Shown here one piece after another: positions 55,099 through 64,000 of a stretch of DNA of 64,000 nt. Source of the stretch: Corylus avellana (taxonomy: Eukaryota > Streptophyta > Magnoliopsida > Fagales > Betulaceae); contig NC_081542.1 in assembly GCF_901000735.1 (NCBI RefSeq), positions 47,098,238 through 47,162,237 on the forward strand, in the 5' to 3' direction. Numbering within the stretch: position 1 is the first letter of the stretch; each line of letters begins with the position of its first letter. The notes beneath the pieces are model-generated. The model worked only from the letters and a program-made list of their open reading frames with translations. It ran no database searches and was not told where the DNA came from. Position numbers and translations under genes: made by a program.

Positions 55099-55300
55099 TA
55101 ATTTAAACTATATCTATTATACATTAGGAAAAAATTTCATTTTATCTTTTTAAATACTTGAGATGATCACCTTACAAAGTTAAATAATACTATAAAATTA
55201 ATAAATATGAGTGATTGAAAAGGGTTGAAAAAATCAAAATTCTCAAATTGCAAATTTTTAAAGTTTATGACACATTAAAAATGCTTAATAGTTTAGAGGG

Positions 55301-55803
55301 GCAACGGAAGTTGCTCCAAAAGATAAACTTCTTAGAGTAAAAGCTTGAGTTTGTTGAAATAAGATAAGACACCTCATCAGTAACTGAAAACATGTTGCAT
55401 CTGCATGCAGCTTGGACATGTCTTGTTATTTTGGAAGAGAAAATAATTAAGCAAAGAAAGGAAGAAAATGAGGGCTTTGATTTCATTGAATTATTTTCTC
55501 ACCGTTCTTTTTTTAAGGAAATTTCCTCCAAAGTACAGTCCAATGGGCAACGGAAGTTTCTCCAAAAGATAAACTTCTTAGAGTAAAAGCTTGAGTTTGT
55601 TGAAATAAGATAAGACACCTCATCAGTAATTGAAAACATGTTGCATCTGCATGCAGCTTGGACATGTCTTGTTATGTCTTGTTATTTTGGAAGAGAAAAT
55701 AATTAAGCAAAGAAAGGAAGAAAATGAGGGCTTTGATTTCATTGAATTATTTTCTCACCGCTCTTTTTTTAAGGAAATTTCCTCCAAAGTACTGTCCAAT
55801 TTA
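55301..55803. repeat. 246-bp tandem duplication
   Basis: GCAACGGAAGTT starts at 55301 and again at 55547. The two copies are nearly identical along their length; copy 2 has a small extra TGTCTTGTTA duplication near 55668. No gene recognised. Confidence 0.9.
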
Positions 55804-55984
55804 ATTATATATTCCTTGTTCAACAATAACATAATTTATTAATTGAATAAACGGACAATAATTGGGTTCAAATATTAAAATATCCATATCCTATTAACAC
55901 GCTGTCCAGGTTGCACATGCATTTAATATTAACATAAAATATTGACTCGCCTAATTAGCCCCATCACCGCATCGACCGGAGAGA

Positions 55985-56398
55985 CATACTAATTAAGAAT
56001 GCGCGAAGACAGTAACGCGTCCATTGACGACGGGGCGGGCAAATCAGGTTTAGGCGTCTTGGCTTGTCCTATTCCACTTCTGTCTCGATCAAACTTACTA
56101 TTCAAAGCTTGAAAAGCCCCTCAGTCAATGTAGAGATATTTAAGTATGCAGAGGGGCCGCTATTGTTTTTGTTATCTTCAATTCCAATACAAAATATATA
56201 GTTTTTCAGTCTTAACATGTTTGACCTGATTCCACGACCAGCTAATAATGCACTGATAAAATTTCATGACATGGAGGACCAAAGATCATTGGCTTCATAG
56301 CAGGGGCTTCAGAAATGGCACCCCAACACAAAACTAAAGGTCAGCTACCTCACCCTTATCAAGGCCTAAATTAAACTTGTCATTTTACGCGCGGTGCA
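55985..56398 (+). promoter_or_regulatory. Duplicated CRK-type promoter, copy 1
   Basis: Shares collinear blocks with 58510-59071: ATTAAGAATGCGCG, GTCTCGATCAAAC, CTCAGTCAATGTAGA, ATATTTAAGTATG, TTGACCTGATTCC and GACCAGCTAATA, ending in TTTTACGC...GCAATGG. In this copy it leads into an ATG at 56399 followed by a signal-peptide-like frame. TTGACC (W-box type) is inside the shared block. Confidence 0.6.
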
Positions 56399-57856
56399 AT
56401 GGTTTCCTCTATATTTACTTTTCTTTCTTTTTCCCATTTTCATGCTCACTGCTCAAGTATTGTGGAAAAACTGGAGAGAGGGGATTCCTTCAAATATTGT
56501 GGATCTAACAATAAGGCCAGGCTCGACAACTGAAATTATGAGATGCATGTACATTACATTAATATGTGTTCAAGAAAATATAGCTAATAGACCCAGTGGC
56601 GGAGCCAGACAATTCACATTGGGGGTGCCGCTAAAATTTTTTTTGCGTCCTAAAAATTTTCTCAACCTTAAAAATTTGGTAATTCACACAATATATGCAT
56701 CACAAAAAAAATATATCTATAAAAGTTCATAAATACGTACTCAAATTGATATATTAGAAATATAACATGTCGACACTATATCAAAAAGAAAGAAATACAA
56801 AAAAAAAAAAAAAAAAAAGTGTCTAAAACTATACTTTACTGTCTCTTAAAAGTACAAAATCATCAAGTATCGAATCTAAATCGAATTTCTCAGAAATTTC
56901 CCTTTCAATATAGAGAACTAAACTATTTGTAAGAAAATTATCCTCAATTTTGTTACAAAGTCGTGTTTTAACAATTTTCATGGCTGAACATGTTCGTTCA
57001 GTAATTACTAACATGTATTATTCTCTTAATTTGATTAAAGCCTAAAGAGGCTAAACAATATCTTAATATAACACAACAGCAATATAACACTTCCGGAATA
57101 AAAAAAGTAAGCAGATTCTTACACTTTAAAACACAAAAATCCATACTTCGGTTCATGACCACCCATGAATTGAAAAAAAAAAAAAAAAAAAAAAAATGCC
57201 AAACTCTACAACTGGGAGTCCCAGTTGTGTTCACCATTAGTCTCCTAGCAGCAATTTGTGTGTGTATATATATATATATATGCTGGTGAGGGACCTAAAT
57301 TATTCAGTCACTGAAAACCCATTTTTATTTTAACAAACCTTTAGCCTAGATTGTGTTTTTTCTTTTCTTTTTTGTTTGTTTGATTTGGGTAACTAGGTTA
57401 GCCGAATTGAGAAATAATTACATGTCTAACACTAAAGTCTAGAGAAGAAAATGAATATGCCAATAAAGAAGGGGACCAGAAATCTTGGGATATCTCAGTG
57501 TCGCTAGTAAGTGGTATCAATCTAGGCCCCAATAAGTTCCTGAAGTAGCCACAGAGTAGGGAAAAAGAAAAAAAAAAAAAAAAATTAAATTGTTAGGGGT
57601 GCCGTCAACCACCAACGTGGCTCCGCCACTGAATAGACCAACCATGGCTTAAGTGGTTCTCATGCTTAATAGCTACTCCATCACTTTTGTAGTACCCTCC
57701 AAACCTGCATTTTTTATGCACAGTAACATTAACTCAGAAACAACATCTAAATGAGAGCAAAGCATACAGATTATAGAGTCAGATGAAAGATCTAAAGGCA
57801 ACTCTGTCCAAACCTCAATAAATGAGGCTTCAATTACTAAGCTCTACCCGTGCTAG
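56399..57856 (+). pseudogene. CRK pseudogene (CRK6), signal peptide joined to last kinase exon
   Basis: ATG 56399 opens MVSSIFTFLSFSHFHAHC, signal-peptide-like as in CRKs. After about 57 bases the sequence becomes the last CRK kinase exon (LWKNWREGIPSNIVDLTIRP, then CVQENIANRP) in another frame, so both DUF26 domains, the membrane helix and most of the kinase are missing. The exon is split by a hAT element (56594-57631) and resumes TMA-stop-VVLMLNSYS, ending ITKLYPC and TAG at 57854-57856. It is on the strand opposite to the other CRKs. Dead by deletion, insertion and nonsense. Confidence 0.8.
56594..57631. mobile_element. hAT-type non-autonomous element
   Basis: The terminal repeats CAGTGGCGGAGCCA and (reverse complement of the right end) CAGTGGCGGAGCCA are flanked by a perfect 8-base target duplication AATAGACC (56586-56593 and 57632-57639). 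No transposase frame is seen in the 1038 bases. It lies inside the CRK6 last exon. Confidence 0.9.
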
Positions 57857-58509
57857 TACTAGTGCTTTGTTGAAGCTATAAATAAGAGTGTATATTTTGA
57901 AATGTTAAACTACTTTGGGACATGATTCTATAGTATCTACCATGTAGTATATTAAATACGTTGTTCCTGTTTGGATGCAGCTTCAAACTATTTTGTAGTC
58001 GAGAAAACAAAATCTCTTTGATCACAATATTGTCCTATATAATCCAATGGAACATTTTTCTGCCGGTTTGTTGTGTTAGAATATTAATTAATTTAATATA
58101 AAATAACAAATAATTTAATATAGTATCCAAACAAATTAAGTCCAGCCCCTATTTCACTCCACCCCTCCCTTCAACTGACTCCAGGTCTACGTCCCCACCA
58201 ACCTTGCCCCTCATGCTAGTGCAGACCATGGTGGCAAGGAATATGATGAAAGAGCTTGGTGGAAGGTTGAATCAACTGCGGAGGCTAGTTATTGTAAAGC
58301 TCAGAAGAGAAAATGGGGCCATTAATATATATGATAAATGATGGGGAATTGGGTGACTCCATCCCTCTTAACAAATTTGGAAACCGAATATTTTGACTCT
58401 TCTAATTAATAATATATGTGTGGATACTGCTTTTTATGCTTTCTTTGCGTTGGAAGGAAGTTTCACGTACAGTGGGACATCTAATTAGCACTCATCTGCA
58501 TGCAGTCAT
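57857..58509. other. Intergenic, no gene seen
   Basis: AT-rich with no recognisable feature apart from a short C-rich patch at 58140-58215. Confidence 0.35.
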
Positions 58510-59074
58510 TAAGAGGAAAAAACATACTAATTGAATTGAATTGTAGACATGCATTTACACAAACAATTAAGAATGCGCGTTTGGCGCACGAAGAATAGTA
58601 ACGTGTCCATGGACTTCGTGGCTTGTCCTCTACCACTTGTGTCTCGATCAAACCGCGTGCATAACTAATCAGATTTATTGGTATTCAAAGCATGTATGAG
58701 AAACCCCGGTCCTCAGTCAATGTAGAAATATTTAAGTATGTAAAGTGGGTCATTTCTTCAACAGACAAATAATTTTTTAGGTTTACGTGCTTGACCTGAT
58801 TCCCGGACCAGCTAATATTGCACTGATCAACTTTTTGAATAGAAAAAAACTTTCATGACAGACTCACATTTTTAAAACCTACTAGTACTTTTTGAAGCTA
58901 AAATAGAGCAGGCACGGGGTAATTAGAAAAGGTTGAATGTTTGAATTCAACATTAGATTTTTGCAAGATCATTGACTTTAGAGGCTTAACAAATTACACC
59001 AACACAAACCTACCTCACCGCCTCACCCTTCTCAATAAAAAGCTTCTTATATTAATTTTACGCACTGCGCAATG
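58510..59074 (+). promoter_or_regulatory. Duplicated CRK-type promoter, copy 2
   Basis: The partner of 55985-56398, ending at an ATG (59072-59074) that is cut off at once by a poly-T and LINE-like sequence. The coding part of this copy is absent. Confidence 0.55.
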
Positions 59075-59220
59075 GTTTTTTTTTTTTTTTTCCGATGAAT
59101 GAGAAATTTCATTAAAACCAAAGCTAAAAAACAGAGCAACACCTCAATGACAATCCCTTACAAAGGCTGAAAACCAGCCAAAACAAAGTAAAACAAACTC
59201 CTCAATCATGCCAACATTCA
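59075..59220 (-). mobile_element. LINE-type 3' end, 5'-truncated
   Basis: On minus it reads a non-coding tail with TTTTAATGAAATTTCTCATT and CATCGG followed by a poly-A run (T run on plus, about 59076-59092), as in plant L1 3' ends. No reverse transcriptase is included. Boundaries on the gene side are inferred. Confidence 0.5.
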
Positions 59221-59224
59221 CAAG

Positions 59225-60916
59225 CATATCAGTATGCAAATTCCACAAAGAACACAAAGCAAGACTTTCTCACTTTCAAATAGAAGGTGTAGATGCAAAT
59301 GATTAGTAAAACAGGAACAACAGTAGGCACTAATAACTGCAGTTTTAGATGAGTGACGTTCCTTTCCTGTAAACACCACAACTCTGCTTTTATTACAACA
59401 TTTCTTCCAATGGATACAGGGAAAAAGTTATCGTAATTAATAAGTGAAGTCCAACACATAAAATGCTTAATTGAAATGGAAGTGAGTTATGAAGACAAGA
59501 TTCGAATTCAAGACTTTTGTTTTGATACTATGTTAAATAATTATTTATTTTAAAAAATTAAAATTGATAAAAAATAATAAATTTAATCATTAAATCAATA
59601 ATCTAACAAACAGTAGCAATGGAAGTGGATGTTAGAAAATATACATAGTGATCACAAGAGTGAATAGTTGATATGGCATACTTATTTGACCCGAACGCAT
59701 TGATTTGACTTAGGACTTTAGATTAAGCTAACAGATAACCAAATAGGGCTAAATAGTATAGGCCATTTTGGTGTATAGTATAACCAAATGGGCCTATAGT
59801 ATAGGCTAAATAGTATAGGCCATAGGCAATTTTGGTGTATACGATCAATGACATATATGATCAAACACCTCGTGAACATATATAAGAGATATCCATAATC
59901 TTGTAAAAGTGTTTTGAAACATTGATCCAACTCCTTGATGCTTGTGTTTTCCTATATATGAAAATAATTAACCCTGAGCAAAAAAAAAAAAAAAAAAAAA
60001 AAAGAAGAAGAAGAAGAATGAATCTACGTATTTTACTATCAAACATATATCGCATGTCATGGATATTGGTAAAAGCAGGGGGCATATAGAACATATTTAT
60101 TGGGAGGTTACTAAACAAATAAGATAACTTTTTTTCTAAGGCGTGAAGCATGAATAGTACTATACCTTCTGAAGATGTCGTCTCAGCTGCAGGGTCAAAG
60201 AAACTGTATACCTCGTACCTTAAATCACATCTGGGTGCTATATATCTCCCTCCCTGCTTTCCATCACAACATTGTGGAATATATTCCGCAGCCTTCCTCA
60301 GGCAGTTGCTGCATTCCAGCTCGTCCAAATCAGGAGTGCACATCAAAAGTGCATGTATTGTTTCAAAATCTGGAGCAGCGGCACTTCCCACAGCAAACTT
60401 GCGAGTAGAGCTTCCTGATGCAGCGCGGATTCTTAGCCCATCTAACAAGGGTTTTAGCACCTTGTTGAACCCTTCTACGTCGGACACGTTCTTTGTGTTG
60501 TACTAGGCAGATAAAGGGCTATCTTCCATAACACCAAATATGAGTTTGTTCGAATATCTCACCATACATGTTGTGTACCATATGATTGCCTCCTTCTGGT
60601 TGGGACAATACTGTAAGAGATCGTGACTTGACTTGTTGACACAACTTCGGCATTCTTCCGTAGAGATGTCTCCTCTACAAAGTGCAATGGCGTTGACTTT
60701 GTCAGGGTCTTCTCCGGCGGAGAAATTGTAAAACCCGTAATCTATTTCGGTGTTGGAAGACATGGAGGCCAGGAGGGTGTTGAGGTTTGCCTTGTAGGTA
60801 CTGTTAGTGGTGTAGTTACCAGTTTCAAAGCAGAAGTGAGGGTCTTGGGCAAACGTGAGAGCAACAGCATGGAAGAGAATGAAGCAGAAAGATAAAACTA
60901 GTCTTGAACAACACAT
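59225..60916 (-). pseudogene. CRK pseudogene (CRK5): ectodomain and membrane exon only
   Basis: Exon 1 (60916-60166): signal peptide (MCCSRLVLSFCFILFHAVAL), DUF26-1 (CRGDISTEECRSC) and DUF26-2 (CTPDLDELECSNC, CCDGKQGG), with an in-frame TAG at 60503-60505 between the two domains. Donor GTATAG follows. A membrane-helix exon starts at 59366 (ACAG acceptor) but is frameshifted: the helix LLVPTVVPVLLIICIYTFYL is in a frame different from the one the splice would give. No kinase exons follow; instead LINE-like and duplicated promoter DNA is found. If expressed it could give at most a secreted DUF26-1 fragment. ATG 60964 is an in-frame alternative start. Confidence 0.85.
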
Positions 60917-60964
60917 GATCTTCGTTGATGTTCCTCTTCGCAGTACGTTGGGAAGATATTTCAA

Positions 60965-62190
60965 TCTCGGAATCTATATGATCATCATTCCGGAAATTGT
61001 TATGGAGGAAAGGAGCGATGGACTTTATCGGAAACTTATACTGCTTCTTTATTCAGTATTCCAAGTGGCAAACACCAAAGTCCACGATATAGAAAATCTC
61101 GAGTCCGAAAGCTTTATTTTATTTTGGAAAAGAACAACATGTGGCTTTTTGCCTTAGAAGTAGTTGGCAAATAGTACATGCAATTTATTTATTTATTTAT
61201 TTTATTTTATTTTTTCATTTTCCATTTTGTGTTTCAAAAATAGAGAGACGCATTGATATTATAATTAGATATTTTTATACTACATTTTTATCCCATAAAG
61301 ATATTTTTAACTAATTTTTTATTTTTTATTTTATTTTTTTTTAATAATGATTGATTTGAAGATTGTCAAGTTTATGTAAGGAATAATTATAAGATTAAAA
61401 TATAATTTCTAGTATTCTTCTTACTCTTTTAAGTGCTTTGGTAAATACTAGCTCCATTTTTGCTAAATATGAACATAATTTCATAATTGATCACGATCGA
61501 GATGACTAATTCAAATTGATCTTGAGACAAATGGGAAATCAGAGAATCTAATTCTTAGTGGATAGCTAGCGCATCAGTGTCACTGCCTGCCAAACACGAA
61601 ATTTTGCCATTCATGTCATAAGTTTTAAGATATCTAAATCATCACATGGGGACAAACTCAAGAGGCTAGGACATCATCAATCGCGATCAGCGATCGGGAT
61701 CGCCATTTTCGCTGACTCTAGAATTCAAATCCACGTGAATTTTGACTAAGCAAATGATATCTATTCTATCGTTTCCCACGCTCTGTGTGTCGTTGGAGTT
61801 TTTTTTTTTCCAAAAAGTTTCTCATCCCAGCAGTTGCTAAAACATTTTATCGAACAGTACTGGAATGTCGTCGCAAATCTCGCAAACGATGTCTTTATCG
61901 TCGCATGCGGCTGTTGAAGCAGATTTTTGAATGGTTGGGTCCGCCGACAATGAGGACCACGCCACGTGGGATTGAGAGATAAAAGAGAATGACAAATAGC
62001 ATTACCCATGAATTGAAGGGAATAATTATTTGGTGTGAGCGAACAGTTGAGTGAGCTGGCAATAGGGAGTCGACTAAGGTGTGAGTTTGGTTTTTACTTC
62101 GCTACAATGGGCATCTCTTGAAGACTCCTTATGTTCTTAGCAGTCGAGCCCCATAGGCCATTAGTATTATGGTCCCTAACGAGCAAAGGC
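60965..62190. other. Intergenic, no gene seen
   Basis: Contains the presumed CRK5 upstream region, AT-rich low-complexity sequence at 61180-61400, and no recognisable gene. Confidence 0.4.
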
Positions 62191-62192
62191 CT

Positions 62193-62740
62193 AAGAGCAT
62201 TTTCAACAAACTATTTTGGTGAGCCAATTTGCTAAAATTGTCTAAAATAGGTCCTCAATCTCACCAATTTGATGAGACATTTTTGGTGGGTGATCAGTAT
62301 GTTATAAACCTAATATCCTACATAGGTTAACTATAATATTAACTATGTGTATATAAGCTTTTGAACATCATCCATTTACAAATTTGTTTTTAAGAGTGAG
62401 TTCTATCCAAAGCCAAACACAAATTTACGAGTTTGAGCCAAGAAGGAGGCGATCTATGTATATGTGCTGGATTAAAATATTTATAAGTGTGAGCAATGCA
62501 TGTTCACTCACCAAAAAATAAAAAAACATTAAAAATTTAAGTTTTTCTCTCCTCCATTTTCTATTTCCTTTTGGGTTTGGCTTTGAAAAAGAATATTGGA
62601 ATGGAATAATGAAAATAGATTAGCTAAAATTGTAAGGCTACTTGGTGTGCTTTAAAAAAGTGGATAATTAAAATCAAGAAAGTAGATTTTTAGCTCTTTT
62701 ATTTAGTAAAATCTAGTGAGGCTATTGAGAATGCTTTAAT
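62193..62740. mobile_element. MITE-like element
   Basis: Left AGAGCATTTTCAACAAACTA and the reverse complement of the right side, AAAGCATTCTCAATAGCCTC, are related inverted ends, and both are followed inward by TTTGCTAAA- or TTTTACTAAA-like blocks. No coding. GAGCATTCTCAA-type ends are common in plant MITEs. The exact borders and target duplication are not resolved. Confidence 0.55.
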
Positions 62741-63614
62741 AGGTTAGTTGAATCACTATTTTTTATTTTCGTCTTTTTTGTTTTTTGTTTTATTTATTTA
62801 TTTATGAATCACCATTTCAATCTCGTTGATATTGTTAAAGTATTGATTCAGTAATTAAATTTACTTATTACAATCAACTTAAAATAAAGTGGTGATTTAA
62901 GGTGTTTGGCCTTGGTGTAGGGCGGTAGCCCAAATGACAACGTGGGCTTCTAACAAAGGTTTAAATTGCGTTAAGGAAGATATCATTGATCGGGAAATGG
63001 TAAGTGTCTGTGGAAGCAATTGTTGGCAGAGCCAGAGTCGCCGGAAAATCATTTTTTGGAGCCATCTTCACTTCTAGTGTAAATACAACATCCTAAAAGA
63101 GCTAGCAGCAACATTGGACTATGCATGATGAAGTCAACTATCTTCGCTTTTACTGTAAATACAACATATCCTAAACGGTCAACGATGCGGCCCATCTCTA
63201 TTAATGGTTAATGCCCGTCAAAGGAAATCGAAGTGCAGACTATTTTTCTAGCCTTCGGAAGATATTCAAATTGTTTAAATTAATTTAATGTTAATCAACT
63301 AGAGAATCTTCATCCTTTCTGTGCTTTTGTTTTTGACTAAACTATAGGAGTTTTATATTGCTTTTTTCTGCTACTTTTATATCTTTCCACGTTCAATAAT
63401 AAAAGGTCGTGGTTGACAATTCCAAGACAAAACAAAAGCTTCAAAAATATAATATAGGGTTTATCAAGCGTCCGGTGGTGAGTGAATGTTGACAAAGTGG
63501 AAATGGACACTTTGCGTTTACACTCACGTTAACACATTTTATTGACTTAGGAAATTGTTCAGTCTATTGCAATTTACATACATGACGCATTGAGTGGCTG
63601 CACCATTAGTTTTG
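62741..63614. other. Intergenic, no gene seen
   Basis: Nothing recognisable; a few short direct repeats (ACTTCTAGTGTAAATACAACA-like, near 63070 and 63155). Confidence 0.35.
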
Positions 63615-63619
63615 AAGAG

Positions 63620-63992
63620 TGTTGAGGTTCAATAATGTCGCTGTTCTGCTCATTTGGACGGCTTTTAGAACATGCTTTGCGGGGTGCGATTTCGAATTAA
63701 TGCCATAAAAGGATTTGACTTCTCTCACTGGACACCAATTGGTTTTCAGATGAGATGGTCAAAGGCTCGATCCAACAAATAGTATCAGAGCCAGGGTCAT
63801 GGGTTCGAGTCGCGGGAGCCTCATATTAAGGAAGAGATTGTTGAGGTTCAATAATGCCACTGCTCTGCTCACTTGGACAGCTCTTAGAACATGCCTTGCG
63901 GGGTGCGATTTCGAATGCCGTAAAAGGATTTTGCTTCCCTCACTGGACACCAATTGGTTTTCAAATAAGATGGTCAAAGGCCCAATCCAACA
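63620..63992 (+). mobile_element. Complete miniature LTR element (TRIM)
   Basis: Two similar direct repeats, 63620-63777 and 63839-63992 (158 and 154 bases), start TGTTGAGGTTCAATAATG and end ATCCAACA. The perfect 5-base target duplication AAGAG is at 63615-63619 and 63993-63997. The 61-base interior begins with TAGTATCAGAGC, an initiator-Met-type primer site with one change, and ends in the purine tract AAGGAAGAGA. There is no coding capacity, so any mobility would use enzymes from other LTR elements. Confidence 0.92.
63781..63791 (+). promoter_or_regulatory. TRIM primer binding site
   Basis: AGTATCAGAGC, next to the end of the left LTR and matching the standard TGGTATCAGAGC primer site except at its first bases. 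Confidence 0.8.
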
Positions 63993-64000
63993 AAGAGAAA

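Noticed and set aside
59718..59930. 70-codon frame with WPILFS repeats
   Set aside because: It lies in the CRK5 intron over short local repeats of TATAGGCCATTTTGG type; no support as a gene.

Overview
The window is nuclear DNA from a flowering plant, most likely a woody eudicot (inferred). Evidence: multi-exon genes with GT-AG introns, tandem cysteine-rich receptor-like kinase (CRK, DUF26) genes, plant-type Ty1/copia, CACTA, hAT, PIF/Harbinger-like, TRIM and SINE elements, and very AT-rich spacers. Three runs of exactly 100 N (2464-2563, 28974-29073, 44500-44599) are assembly gaps. The species cannot be named from this.

Backbone: a CRK cluster read mostly on the minus strand. CRK1 (5591 to 2564) has clean exons 1-6 but runs into a gap with a decayed copia element on the far side. 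CRK2 (13037 to 9910) and CRK4 (50236 to 46226) are complete seven-exon genes with identical intron phases (657 and 668 aa). CRK3 (25385 to 21409) is a pseudogene with a 4-bp deletion in the catalytic loop, stop codons, and a solo LTR in a kinase exon. CRK5 (60916 to about 59225) keeps the ectodomain exon (one nonsense codon) and a frameshifted transmembrane exon. CRK6 (56399-57856, plus strand) is a promoter and signal-peptide remnant joined to a last kinase exon that is split by a hAT element.

Mobile DNA fills the spaces: 1-2463 copia pol remnant; 14825-20340 a gag-only LTR retrotransposon with both LTRs, PBS and target-site duplication (TSD); 22808-24146 solo LTR; 26818-27498 and 54543-55098 long inverted-repeat elements; 27626-28832 a PIF/Harbinger-like element filled with an inverted 11-bp minisatellite; 29995-31142 a transposon-type ORF; 31.5-32.7 kb and 35.5-35.8 kb CGATCG-rich repeat arrays; 36290-42014 a decayed CACTA transposase region; 42515-44463 exon fragments of unrelated host genes; 44854-45076 a second palindrome array; 45090-45630 a CACTA-like terminus; 52571-53946 a hAT-like element; 63620-63992 a complete miniature TRIM. 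Three tRNA-derived SINE copies with TSDs lie at 8.6, 25.8 and 47.1 kb.

The CRKs are expected to be plasma-membrane Ser/Thr kinases in stress and defence signalling. Only CRK2 and CRK4 can be called intact from this window. The most unusual content is the CACTA-type region carrying kinesin and ALWAYS EARLY exon fragments between palindrome arrays, and the minisatellite-filled transposon.
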